This document shows, one piece after another, positions 11,852-22,434 of a DNA stretch of 64,000 nt. This stretch comes from Aphelocoma coerulescens. Taxonomy: Eukaryota; Chordata; Aves; Passeriformes; Corvidae. The stretch covers positions 25,607,924 through 25,671,923 of the forward strand of contig NC_091023.1 of the NCBI RefSeq assembly GCF_041296385.1. The letters run 5' to 3'. Positions within the stretch are counted from its first letter, which is position 1. Each line of letters opens with the position of its first letter. Below the pieces are notes generated by a model. It had not been told where the DNA came from. It was given only the letters and a program-made list of their open reading frames with translations, and made no database searches. A program made the position numbers and the translations under genes.

Positions 11852-12164
11852 AAAGGAGAAGAGGAAGGAGAAGAAGGAGAAGAAGGAGAAGAAGGAGAAG
11901 AAGGAGAAGAAGGAGAAGAAGGAGAAGAAGGAGAAGAAGGAGGAGAAGGGGAAGGGGAAGGGGAAGGGGAAGGGGAAGGGGAAGGGGAAGGGGAAGGGGA
12001 AGGGGAAGGGGAAGGGGAAGGGGAAGGGGAAGAAAGAGAAAGAGAAAGAGAAAGAGAAAGAGAAAGAGAAAGAGAAAGAGAAAGAGAAAGAGAAAGAGAA
12101 AGAGAAAGAGAAAGAGAAAGAGAAAGAGAAAGAGAAAGAGAAAGAGAAAGAGAAAGAGAAAGAG
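11852..12164. repeat. Three-block polypurine satellite
   Basis: Uninterrupted purine strand of about 310 bases in three successive arrays: a 9-mer (GAGAAGAAG) at about 11852-11943, a 6-mer (GGGGAA) at about 11944-12030 and a 6-mer (GAGAAA) at about 12031-12164. All units are multiples of three, giving artefactual Lys/Glu/Gly and Ser/Leu/Pro frames. The middle block can form G-quadruplexes, and the whole strand can form triplex DNA. Confidence 0.95.
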
Positions 12165-12198
12165 GATGAACGAAATCCTCTATATGCTCTGTAAAATA

Positions 12199-12278
12199 CA
12201 GAATCACAGGATCACTAATACAGGGAAAGGCCTTTAAGACCATCAAATCCAACCATTAGCCTAACACAGACACATCCA
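12199..12278 (-). mobile_element. CR1 LINE fragment, 3' end
   Basis: 'cagaatcacaggatcact', 'ggcctttaagaccatcaaat' and 'ccaaccattagcctaacac' match the CR1 3' end read on the minus strand. It sits 35 bases from the purine array, on the side where its tail repeat would be. Confidence 0.85.
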
Positions 12279-12289
12279 TACAGATACAC

Positions 12290-12600
12290 TTAATGCCGTG
12301 GTGGTGTATTTTAGCTGAGTTTAAAACCTCCACATTCAGTGTTTCATTTAACCTCTCGCAATATTTAAGATGTTGCAGGTGCCCCATTGCAGCAGATGTT
12401 GGGGCTCCCACAGTTTCCTGCAGCTGTGCATGGAAGTTACTTCTTCCAATTGATTTTCTAGTTAATTTAAAATAGCCAGACTAACAGCCTGTGTGCTAAA
12501 TTCAGTGTAAAAGTGCATACTTTAAAATGGACTTAAAGCAATTTTAACTGGAGATATTTCTTCAGTCTGCCTGTAGGAAAAAAAAATAAAATCAATCCTA
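12290..12600. promoter_or_regulatory. AT-rich candidate conserved block
   Basis: Contains 'cgcaatatttaagatgttgc', 'ccaattgattttctagttaa' and 'taacttaattggagg'. No repeats or frames. Low-confidence regulatory candidate. Confidence 0.22.
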
Positions 12601-13540
12601 ACTTAATTGGAGGCCACAAACCAACTTCCCCATTCACTGCTTGCTGTGAGGAACACGAGAGGCTGGGTTTACAAACAGGATTTGGGGCAGGGAGCCTGAG
12701 AAACCTGTTGCATATCAAGCAGTTTGCATTTTTGCTCCTTTAAAAGCCCGATGGCTCTGATGCTCCCACAGATCCAAGGGGATCACCAGAGCCAGTTGCT
12801 GTTTCAGGGCTCTGGATATGAGCAGCAGTCCTAGAAACACTGGAGAATCCCTAGAAGCCCTGTGGAAGTGTGAAGGATTATTAGTATCAGATCAGTGCTC
12901 GTATATCTGCTCCGAGCCGTGTTTATTGTGCAGCAGCTGCGGCAGGGCCACTGGGAATTGGGATCAATGGGTCAATCCCGCCCGCCCAGCACCGCCTTCC
13001 TTGAGAATTCAGGATCCCCAGGCTCAGCAGCACCTCGGGGGGCTCTGAGCCAGTGTTTGCACCCCAAGCTACACCCCACGAGCCAGGAGCGTGGGCTCAG
13101 CCAAACCCCTTGGAGTGCTGGCTCATGGCCGGGGCAGGGCTGTGGAAGGATGTGCTCTCCCTCTTCAAGGAAACAAATATTTTCTTTCCCAGTTCTCCTG
13201 AAAATGGGAAGTTTTTCCCCAAGTGCTTTCTCCCCACCTGCAAGGAGGGAGGTTAATCCTCTCTGCATCCTGCGGCAGGGAAGCAGAGCGGGGCTGCCGG
13301 GTGCTGGGGCAGACGCCTGAGCCCGAGTTTCTTTCCTCGCCAAAATAAACCCAAACAGAGATTACAGGGATGGGGCATGAAAACCTCAGTCCGAGAGGCA
13401 AAACTCTCCACCTCATTATATCATTATATCCACCCTCACAGATGTTGTGTTCCGGTTTGTGGAGCACGAAGTGGGACGAGGCTTCTCCCTTTCTCCGGGG
13501 GAGCGCGGCGCCGGCTTTCCCCGGTAATGAGGAGCCATCA
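12600..13540. other. Intergenic, no gene seen
   Basis: Mixed composition with a small direct repeat 'attatatcattatatc' near 13415. Frames on both strands lack recognisable domains. Confidence 0.55.
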
Positions 13541-13665
13541 AACCTCTGTTTGAAATGAACTCACAATATGAGTGTAAAAGCCACCAGGCTGGGGGGAAAA
13601 GAAAGAGAATAAAAATCATATTAGTGCTGGAAACTCAACTTTCTACTTTTCTTCCTCTCGCAGAA

Positions 13666-13763
13666 TTTAATAAAGCCTTGTCCGGGCCCAGCGCCGCTGA
13701 AAGCCACACAAGCCCCAAGCAGGCAACCTCGGGGCGCAGACACCACGGCAAGGCTTTATTAAA
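13666..13763. repeat. Perfect 15-bp inverted repeat with 68-bp spacer
   Basis: Left arm 13666-13680 (TTTAATAAAGCCTTG) and right arm 13749-13763 are exact reverse complements. Pairing continues for three more C-G pairs (CCG/CGG) past one unpaired T. Each arm carries AATAAA, on the plus strand in the left arm and on the minus strand in the right arm. The spacer is GC-rich (gggcccagcgccgctg). Confidence 0.9.
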
Positions 13764-14104
13764 GCCAGGCCTAGAGAAAAACGTGTGTTCCTGCAAAGCT
13801 GAGTCACAAACAGTGCTCACAGAAGCTCCAAACAACGCCCCCTCCTGAGCTGAGAGGCTTTTTTAGCAAGGCACATCCACTGACGTGAAACTCTGAGGGA
13901 AAAAGGGGGGAATGGCTCAGGATGGAGGTGGCAGCAGCCACGTCTGGGGTTGGGTGAGGAACCTCTGCTCTCATGGTGGTGTTGGGATGGAACTGACAAG
14001 AGTGACCAATAAGCAGAGACCACTCCAACAGGGTGGGTATTGATGATGCCAAAATTCAGGTTTAAGACAAGCAACCCCCTTCTTCTTAACCTTTTGGGGA
14101 ATTT

Positions 14105-14157
14105 GGGGGGGGGGGGGGGGTTCACTCATGTGAATTTTTTTCACTCATGTGAATTTA
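14105..14157. repeat. Poly-G run followed by a 19-bp tandem duplication
   Basis: Sixteen G residues (14105-14120) are followed by two copies of 'ttcactcatgtgaatttt', each containing the small inverted repeat TTCAC-TCAT-GTGAA. Confidence 0.9.
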
Positions 14158-14242
14158 ATTAGTAGAGGTTCTGAGGCTTTAAGGGGAAAAGCTTTCTCCT
14201 GCAGCCACAGCAGCCTGACATGCTGGGCTGAGAGGCTCTTGG

Positions 14243-14640
14243 GGTTTGAGACTAGATTTGGGTTGGGTTGAAGTTCAGGTTTGGTTTGGGTTTGAGTTTG
14301 TGGAGGAGCTTTACTGGTTTGGGTTTGGGTTTGGGTTTGGGTTTGGGTTTGGGTTTGGGTTTGGGTTCGGTTGGAGGTTAGCTTAGGGTTGGGTTTTAGT
14401 TTGGGTTGGGCTCAGATTCTGGTTTAGGTGTGGGACTGAGTTAGGCTCCGCTTTGTGTTTGGGTTGGGCTCAGCTTTGGGTTTGGTTTAGTCTTGGTTTT
14501 GGGCTGTGATTTGGGTTTTGGTTGGGTTCAGGTCAGGACTGGTTTGCTTTCAGGTTCAGGTTCAGGTTCAGGTTCAGGTTCAGGTTCAGGTTTGCTTTGG
14601 CTTTGGCTTTGAGCTCATGTTCATGTTTTGGTTTGAGTTT
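14243..14640. repeat. GGTTTG-derived hexamer satellite
   Basis: The region is dominated by GGGTTT/GGTTTG hexamers with a pure (GGGTTT)n stretch at about 14316-14367. After variable spacer text comes a pure (TTCAGG)n stretch at about 14549-14590. The G-rich strand is plus. Related to, but not the same as, the telomere repeat TTAGGG, which occurs once near 14393. Confidence 0.92.
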
Positions 14641-14839
14641 GTGCTGGGTCCCAGTCCAAGCGTGAGTTCGAGTTTGGGACAGGAGTCCAGGCCCCTTTCC
14701 AGAGCTGCCCCCCAGCTCCAGAGGGTCTGGAGCTCGGAGTGGGAGCAGGACCAGGGCTGAGGATCCCACTCCTGCTGGGATGGAAGGGGTTTGCAGTCGG
14801 AGCAGGACTTTCCCAGGGCACTCCTGAAGCAGAGCCTGT

Positions 14840-15310
14840 CGGAAGATGAGTTTTGTAAATGACTTTCCTGACTTCTCTTTTGGCTCCCGTTGGTAATTGG
14901 TCCATTTCCAGGTACTTGCAAGAATGTAAATATGGAATGAATCAACTTTTTCCACATTTTCTTTAGCAGCCCTTTTATGAAGAACAGATTTTCCACAGAG
15001 GAAATTAAAAAGTACATAAAACTGAGAAATCATGGTGTTGCTGAGAACAGCATCAGCTTTCAATGTCACTTTGTAACTGGCAGCACATACTGTATTCCAA
15101 TGGCATTAATAGAAACTACAAAGTTTGTTTCAATTAGCTTCGTTTTTCTTTCAGAAAAGGAATTATCATAAATCCCTGAAATAACATTTGTCCAAAAGAG
15201 ATGTGTAGCGTTACTTTAGAAATCTTTTATGCCTGTTTTTAAATTACACTTCCTTGTAAAAATGATTATACATTGATTTAATAAATGCACTTGATTTGTG
15301 TATATTGCTG
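14840..15310. promoter_or_regulatory. Candidate conserved noncoding element
   Basis: Long AT-rich, repeat-free block with 'gttggtaattggtccatttc', 'tgcaagaatgtaaatatgga', 'ggcattaatagaaactac' and 'tgtttcaattagcttcg'. No splice-framed coding exon is recognised. Enhancer-like composition. Confidence 0.35.
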
Positions 15311-15700
15311 AAATTAAAAAAAAACCCACGACACAGCTCTGGTTTCCTGTACAAGGCTGTCAAACAGCTTTTCTGCAGTAAATTCTGAGAGAAGGCACTT
15401 GGCAACTTGTTCTGTGCATGGGCACGTTAGTGAGGAGAAGATGGGGCTGCATTAGGATTTGGACAGATTTCTTTTGGAACACTTCTGAAGCAATCTTCCT
15501 TCTCAGTGCATCTGTCCTCGTGGGAGGCCCTGGACCTTGTGGAGGGTGATGGGTGTGGACAGCTCAGAGGGTGGGACTGACCAATCCAACCCCACACCTG
15601 GATCCTGGAGGGTCCTTCTGCAGCAACTTTGCAGCTGAAGCACCATTTATCCCACACAGGTCGCCAGGCTCTGGGCCAGAGGGTGCCCAGGCCCTGCAGC
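15310..15700. other. Intergenic, no gene seen
   Basis: Short A run near 15318. Otherwise unremarkable sequence with no repeats or domains recognised. Confidence 0.5.
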
Positions 15701-15967
15701 ACTGGAAATAATCTGCCTTTAAGAGTCTAAACAAACCTTTTGTTTGTTCTCCGTGCCAGGGAGAAGCTTACAGCACAGTTAGCCAGCTAAAGGTGATTTT
15801 TATATCTGATTATCTCCGTTGTGGTGATGCTTTGCTGACAGCTTTAACAGGACCCCCTCCCAGAGTGGTGCCCATGTAAAACACAGCATTTTGTGGTCTT
15901 GTTTCACACTAAACAAATACAGGCACTAATTTTGGGGTGCATGAGGCAAACCCTGAATCTCTGTGGT

Positions 15968-16338
15968 GTGGGAAGGAGGTTGGGTGGTTGGGAAGGAGGT
16001 TGGATGGTTGGGAAGGAGGTTGGATGGGGTGGGAAGGAGGTTGGATGGGGTGGGAAGGAGGTTGGATGGGTGGGAAGGAGGCTGAATGTTGGGAAGGAGG
16101 TTGGATGGGGTGGGAAGGAGGTTGGATGGTTGGGAAGGAGGTTGAATGTTGGGAAGGAGGTTGGATGGGGTGGGAAGGAGGTTGGATGGGGTAGGAAGGA
16201 GGTTGGATGTTGGGAAGGAGGTTGGATGGGGTGGGAAGGAGGTTGGATGGGGTGGGAAGGAGGTTGGATGTTGGGAAGGAGGTTGGATGGGGTGGGAAGG
16301 AGGTTGGATGGGGTGGGAAGGAGGTTGGATGGGGTGGT
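15968..16338. repeat. ~20-bp minisatellite (GGGAAGGAGGTTGGATG core)
   Basis: About 18 copies of an 18-22-base unit, GGGAAGGAGGTTGGATG plus GTT, GGT or GGGGT linkers. Linker variation gives differing unit lengths. Purine- and G-rich on the plus strand. Frames across it (Trp-Glu-Gly-Gly peptides) are artefacts. Confidence 0.95.
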
Positions 16339-16394
16339 TGCTGTGTGGTGCCAGTGCTGATGGCTCCAGCCCCGCTCTGGGGAAGATTCACAAG

Positions 16395-16540
16395 GGGCTG
16401 GTCTTAATTAAAATATCCCAAAGGTCTCTCCATGCAGCTGACAACAGATATAATTTATCTTGTCAGCTGTGCCCACATCAGAAGTGCACTCTTCGAGCAA
16501 TAGTAATAATAACATTAATAAAAATCATCCCTGCCTACAA
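16395..16540. promoter_or_regulatory. Candidate enhancer core with E-box palindrome
   Basis: Directly beside the minisatellite, an AT-rich block (gtcttaattaaaatatccc, taataataacattaataaaa) contains the inverted repeat 16435-16469. Its outer arms begin and end with CAGCTG E-boxes, and GATA/TATC words pair inside. The motif arrangement is visible; the function is inferred. Confidence 0.4.
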
Positions 16541-16744
16541 TGTGGAGCAAGTTGTGGCTGCTCCCCTGCCTGAGCCTGCCCGGGTGGTGGAGCAGCTCCA
16601 GGCTCTGCTCCCGGGGACCCCCTCCCTATTTCTGCTCCAGGAAAAATGGATTTTCCCAGGCATTTTGTGACTTTTCTCAGGAGACCATCCCATATTCCCT
16701 GGGCTCACCCTCACCACCCCAAATGGCCCCGCCCCGCGCTGAGA

Positions 16745-16880
16745 TGTTCTGAGGAAAAGAGCAATAATTGTACATTTGCTGGGAATTACGCAGGATGAAG
16801 ACAATTATAGGATGAAGACAATTAGTGCATGAAGCAGATCTGATCCTGTTTCCGCTCCCCAAATCACATTTCCTAGTTTG
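16745..16880. promoter_or_regulatory. AT-rich block with 17-bp tandem duplication
   Basis: 'aggatgaagacaattat' is present twice in tandem (about 16792-16824) after 'gagcaataattgtacatttg'. Possible regulatory sequence; low confidence. Confidence 0.25.
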
Positions 16881-17519
16881 CCTTCGTGGTGCTCAGAGTC
16901 CATCTCATGTGTGAAGTGCTGCTCACGGTGTGCCCCCCGTCCCCCCCACCCGGGAGCAGAATGAAAACCTCACCCAGGGCTCTCACCCTTGCTTTGGGCT
17001 TCTCTCCCTCTACAGCGGGAGAAGACAAACTCCTCCCACCCTCAGTGCCTCTAGAAAGTTTTAGAATTTAAATCATGGTTGAACTTTTGGATTTCACTTC
17101 CAGGGGAGCAGGAGGACGAACCCCGCGGGCACTTGGGCTGTGTTCCACGTGGGATTTTCCATAATCTCCCCAACAACCCAGGGCCGCGGCAGTTCCAGCC
17201 CGGTCTCCCTTCCCCGGCCTCCATCGCCTCCTCTCCAGCGCGCACCGCAATTATCATGCAAACCAGCACCTCGCACCTCGTTAATGCCTTTCAAACCCGA
17301 ACTTCCTTGAAGTTCTGAGGGGTTTCAAAACCCTGCTCCCCATTAGCAGCGTTTTTGCCCGCGCCACAAACGCGCAGGGCGCGCTGGAAGGTTTGCTGGA
17401 GCAGCAAACGCCGCGTCGGGAATGTTTACACGGCTGTTGTGGAAAACGCCGCCGCGCTAATTTATTCCTGTTCCTTAAATTCTGTTAGCAGTTGTAAGAC
17501 AGTCGGATCCCACCCATGG

Positions 17520-18680
17520 GAGCGTGTGCCCTCATGAAACACAATTACAATGAGAATATCTCATTATCTCATTGGCTTTAGCTTACTCTTCTGTTACCAT
17601 GGTTTCAAATACACAGAGGAGCCTGAAACTAAGCGCGCTGCTAACAAAGAACATCTCCTTGTACAATGACATCAGATCGTGTCAGACAGAACAGACTTAA
17701 TTAAATACCCCCCGACGCAGGGCAGATGCAGAAGTTGGGGGCACTTTTAAACCCGGCATCTCCCGGGTGCTGCGGGAAGCTCCGCCAAGGAGCAGCCGGG
17801 TGGTTCCTGTCGGAGCGGCAAACACGGGCAGCTCTGGCAATAAAATTGGCTATGAAATGATCTCTGTCCACCCGGAGCCCTCTCCCACCTCTCCACGGCC
17901 CCTCCCCTGCCCAGCCACGGCGCTGTCCCGGTGCGGGTGACGCCGAGTGACTTCGGGCGATGCTCCGGGAAGGACGCGAGGGTCAGCGGGCCGGCCCAGC
18001 CCACTGCCGGTGACCTTTCCCCGGGGAAGGGCAGTGCCCGGACCCCCGGCCAGCCGCTCCCACCACCCGGCTGGCTCAGCCGCGGCTTTCCAGCGGCGGC
18101 ATTAAAAATTCCACAAATCATTTATTTACCCTGGAGTATATCCGGTGACATAATGTGACAATAATGACATCCCTAGTGGTGTTAATTGATTTTGTCCTGG
18201 TAGAGGAGGTAATTTGGCGTCCACAGCAGCTTCTAGATCACGGACCTACTGATTGTCTGCCGAGGTAATATTACTGTTAATGAAGAGAAAACACGCTTTC
18301 CTCTTTAAGAGACAATATGCTAATTAAGACAGACAATAGAGAGTCAGGGGTCATTTTTTATTTTTAAACAGAGACTTAATGCTAAACGACTGGAATGGAA
18401 GTGCAAAACGACTGTAAATTAATAAGTGCAATTCCTGGCTCATAAAATCCATCGTCGCTGTTAAATAAAAAGAAGGGCATTCATGAAATATTCCGACCAT
18501 CGGAATACTTGAAGGTGTGAATAATTAACAGCCACAAGTTAACATCCACCAGCTTGTAAAAGGTCTGATTAAAGGCAGTGTTCATCAGCCACCAAACTAT
18601 CACAGCTCGTCGGGTCAACATCTCCTAATTAATGATTTCTTATTAGAGAGATAAAACGTGTTTTCTGGGGAGAATTATTT
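17520..18680. promoter_or_regulatory. Strong candidate enhancer / conserved noncoding cluster
   Basis: AT-rich outer parts (17520-17720 and 18100-18680) flank a CpG-rich centre (about 17745-18090, e.g. gtgacgccgagtgacttcgg). The right part is dense in homeodomain and GATA-like words: gttaattgattttg, tgctaattaagacagac, ctaattaatgatttct, gtgaataattaacagcc. No transposon piece lies within 5 kb on either side and no frame is coherent. It is the most enhancer-like sequence in the window. Cross-species conservation is needed to confirm this. Confidence 0.5.
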
Positions 18681-18689
18681 TTAAAAAGG

Positions 18690-20190
18690 AATGAGTGTTT
18701 TCAGTGCAATGTGTGGAATAATTAAAACTCGTTTAATGGGGCTGAGCTGGCTGGGCTCCTCAGGGGGTGTTGCTGCGGGAACTGGTGGCTCTGGTGACAC
18801 CAGGGGCTGCTGGAGAGGTCCCTGGGCAGATGCTACACCTGGAGCCTCCAGCTCAGAGCTGAACGCTGCTAAAAACCAACCCCAAAATCCGTATTTCCAA
18901 CTTTCCCAGCAAACACATCACAGCAGCACCCAAACCAGCAGGCAGCTCTCTCCCACAAGCACAAACTGAGTGAGGCAGGGGCAGGAGGAGAGGTTGGGTA
19001 CAGGAGCCCAACCCTGCAGCCTTGGCTCTTTCGCTGTGTTTGTGCCATTTCAATGAGTTTAATACAGAATTAGTGGAATACAGGGGAAGGGACCCGACCT
19101 TTGCTGCTCTTTGTTGGAAAACTTCGAAAAATTCATTACAGGCCATGGTTGAGGTGTCCCTGTGACCTTCACCTCACCCTGCCTCTCCTGCTCCTGTCAC
19201 ATCTCACTGAGGCCTCCTGTGCAGAACCAGAGCTCACCTGGAGCTGCCCCCTCCACTCCTCACAGGTCCAACTCACAAGGTTGGTTTTTAGCTCAACCAC
19301 TCTGAAAACCAAACTGCCCTTACCTTTCTTTATATTTTAGAAGACCTCCTGGGCACTTTCTTTGCCATTTTACAGTTTTTTCTTCACAGGAATGAAGGAC
19401 ACTTTTCTTGCTCTATTTTAACCTGCCCCACGGAATTTGTGCATTTATTTCTCTCCAGAAACAGGGACTCTTTGCATTCACCTGTTGCAAAATTCTCAAC
19501 AGCAGAAAGAACTGGCATCATCCCAAACTCAGCATCACCACTGAGCTGCTGTTTTCTTGACTTCTACTCCTTTTGCTGCTACATTAATATAAATAAGCTT
19601 ATTTTCAAAAATAATTTGGTTAATGGCTCCGGGAATGGGTTTGGAGTTGGGGATTTGTGTTTAGGACAGTGGTTATAGCACTATAAGACTTCTTTTTTTT
19701 TTTTTAACTAAAAAAGCATTCCTGGAAAGGTGAAGGAAATACCCTATAAATTCAGAGTGTTGGTCACTGGGATGCTGCAAACCATGGCAGCCTGAACACT
19801 GAAGTTGAGGAAATACCATTTTAGTGCATTAAAAATCATCACAGGGTGAGTAAATACCTCACAGGACCACCATGTCCTGTTGCACCCCGTTCAGGGATTT
19901 TAGGGTGATTGTGTTCCCATAAATCCCCAGCTTGGAGGGCTCTGCTCCAGGGGCCATCACTGGGGGGAATAAACAGCACTGGGACTGGGATGAGCTGCTG
20001 CCTGCACGGCCACGGGAGCCTGGGTGCAGTGACCTCGGGAAGAGGAAAACCAGGAGGATCCCAGTGTCCCCTCAAACCCTCTGGTGTCACCCATGGTCCT
20101 CACTGGACCAGGGTCAGAGGAAAAAGAGTGGTGGCAGAGCTGGGAATTCGGGCCTGAGCCCCGCTGGGGGAGGGAGGTGCAGCTTTATCA
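18690..20190. other. Intergenic, no gene seen
   Basis: Mixed sequence with an 11-13-base T run near 19692. Frames are short and without domains. Confidence 0.55.
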
Positions 20191-20199
20191 CCACGTAAA

Positions 20200-20710
20200 C
20201 AACAACAAAGAGCTCTGGTGACAGCGTGGCCCCGGAGCTTTGGGGGTTTGGGCTTTAATTTACCTTTTAAACACCGATTTCTGAGCGGGGACCTGCATTA
20301 AAAGCATCTCCTGGTGCTCATTTGCATTTAAAGAAGAGAAGTTCAAGCTCTCAAACCTCCAAATTCTGCATGAAGCAGGCGCTGGAGAACCAATATTTAC
20401 TCTGCCTTCATTTTGGGGCCTAAATGGCATTTTAGGAGCTGTTTTAATGAGGGAGCACTGCGCATGCCCCCGTGCTGTTTTGGACTTGCTCTAATGATCT
20501 GGAGGTGTGGCTATGCTTTAATGATCCGCTTTAATAATTTATCAATAGAGTTTGTAAGTGCTAATTTGCACTTTTAGGTGCACATTCTCCTTTTGAAGCC
20601 GCCACACAACCCCCTATTAATGTTAATGGGAGTTGTGCTCACATTAAAAGGAGATTATACCCCTAAGGTGTTGAACATCTGACTTAGCCAGGTCTGAAAT
20701 TGCATTGCTG
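20200..20710. promoter_or_regulatory. Candidate conserved noncoding element
   Basis: Contains 'tgctttaatgatccgcttta', 'ataatttatcaatagag', 'cctattaatgttaatggg' and repeated CTAATGATC/TTAATGATC words about 30 bases apart. Repeat-free. Regulatory by composition only. Confidence 0.33.
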
Positions 20711-20807
20711 AATGTCACTGCTTTCATTTCGGGAGATGGCTTGTGGTGGGGCTGTCACCACACGAGTGCAAAGGCAAAGACGACTTCAAACGAGGACAAA
20801 AACTGGG

Positions 20808-20866
20808 CAGTGGTTAAGTCAGTGCACCAGCCCTGACTTCTTAGGCTTGGGCTTAAATCCAGCTGC
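20808..20866 (+). mobile_element. Possible MIR-like ancient SINE remnant
   Basis: 'gcagtggttaagtcagtg' followed about 30 bases later by 'gcttgggcttaaatccagct' resembles the tRNA-derived head of MIR-type SINEs (GTGGTTAAG ... GGGTTCGAATCC). Divergence is high and only about 60 bases match, so this is tentative. Confidence 0.35.
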
Positions 20867-21009
20867 AGGGCGAGGTCGGCGATGGAGCAGCTCCAGAGGG
20901 TGCTGGTGTCACCCAGCGCTGTCACCGGAGCCACCGAGGTGTGTGCAGGGGTTAATTTGTGCCCAGGAAAGAGTGGAAGGGCCAACAGTCTGGGAAACAG
21001 ATTTCCTCC

Positions 21010-21210
21010 ACCAGTTTAAGAGAGGCTCTAATCACTTCTGGGGGCAATTTTTTGCCGTGGCATCAAATTCCGGCGTTTATGAATTGACATCTAATTAACG
21101 GGAAGGAGGTGAGGGCCTGTATTTATCTCCTGACTTAACAAATCACTTCAGCAGAAATTTAAATCCTATTTACTGCGCTGGAATTAATTGGGTTAAATGA
21201 CATGGCCAAG
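21010..21210. promoter_or_regulatory. AT-rich candidate conserved block
   Basis: Contains 'gacatctaattaacggg', 'ggaattaattgggttaaatg' and 'caaatcacttcagc'. Together with 20200-20710 it brackets a GC-richer segment that carries the SINE-like piece. Confidence 0.28.
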
Positions 21211-22105
21211 GATCGATGCAGGAGGGTTTCACCTCTTAACCCTTTCCTCAGCCCACAGCTCCCAATAACCGGGGTCTGGGGAGATGAGTGGAGCAGCCCC
21301 GAGTTATTTGGGTGCAGCGAGGTCTGCACAGGGATGTGCTGGCTGACACAGAGAGGAGTGTGTGGACACGGGAAAGAGGGATATTTAATTACTACAACCC
21401 ATCTTCTCCCCCAGAAATGGTGGAGAGCTGTCCCCAGCTCAACCGCTCACCTGCATCCCCTCACTGAGGTTTCCAGGTTCACTCTTAGCTCCTTTGGAGG
21501 GATTTGGGGAGGGATCAAATGACAGCCCTGGGGTCAGCCGGGGCCGGCTCTCCGGGCTGGGTCCCCGCAGCTCCTTGTGCACCCCCAGCTCTGCAGCAAA
21601 GGCCTCGGTGCTGTGTGAGCCCTGCTCAGCAAGAACAAAACCAGCCCTGGGTTATCAGCATTGCTCCCAGCACAAACCCCAACCCCAGCCCCGTTGCAGC
21701 CACTGCGAGGAGAATTAACCCTCCCGCAGCCAGAGCTGACACACGTTCAGCAGGAGCGAGGCAGAGGCAGCCTGCTGATGAATTATGCATCTGCCCCACC
21801 TGGGAGTTCATATTTACCATCTCTTGCTGAAATCCATTAGGAAGAACAAACACTGTGTTTATCCAACACGCTCCAAAGCCGCTCCTTTGCACCCCTGCTG
21901 TGAGGAGAGGGAACCAGGGCGGCTGCGGGCTCCGAAGGGCCCTGTCCAGCTCCAGGCTCAGCTCCAGCCAGGGGGGCTCAGCTCCAGCCTCTGGAAAGCC
22001 CTCGGCTGGACACGCCTGGGAACGCTCCCGGTGGGACAGCTTGGAGGTGACTCCGGCTGCAGGTGACGGGCAGGGACGAGGGTGGAAGGGCTGAGGCCTC
22101 GGTGC
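21210..22105. other. Intergenic, no gene seen
   Basis: GC-moderate sequence. The long minus frame starting near 22273 derives its N-terminal half from the neighbouring repeat and has no domain. Confidence 0.55.
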
Positions 22106-22109
22106 ACCC

Positions 22110-22432
22110 CGAGCTGCTGCACCCCAGCACCCCCAGCACCCCCAGAACCCCCTAGGCATCCTCAGCACCTCCAGAATCCCAGTACTCCCAGCACCTCCAA
22201 CATCCCAATACCCCCAGCACCTCCAGCACCCCCAGCACGCCCATAACCCCAGTGCTCCCAGTGCCCTCAGCACCCCCAGAACCCCCTAGGCATCCTCAGC
22301 ACCTCAGCATCCTCAGCACCTCCAGAATCCCAGTACTCCCAGCACCTCCAGCACCCTCAGCATCCCAATACCCCCAGCACCCCCAGCACCCCAGTAACCC
22401 CCAGCACTGCCAGCACCCCAGCACGCAGCGTG
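22110..22432. repeat. CCCAGCACC minisatellite with a higher-order repeat
   Basis: Degenerate ~10-base units (cccagcaccc). A composite of about 135 bases beginning 'cccccagaaccccctaggca' appears twice, at about 22138 and 22271, with one small internal insertion in the second copy. Confidence 0.9.
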
Positions 22433-22434
22433 GC

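Noticed and set aside
11724..12252. Lys/Glu/Gly-rich plus frame and Ser/Leu/Pro-rich minus frame
   Set aside because: Produced by the purine arrays, whose 9- and 6-base units keep all frames open on both strands.
14316..14367. Interstitial telomere repeat
   Set aside because: The unit is GGGTTT, not TTAGGG; only one TTAGGG-like word is nearby.
15893..16670. Trp/Glu/Gly repeat frames and their Pro/Ser complement
   Set aside because: Minisatellite translation with several frames open at once.
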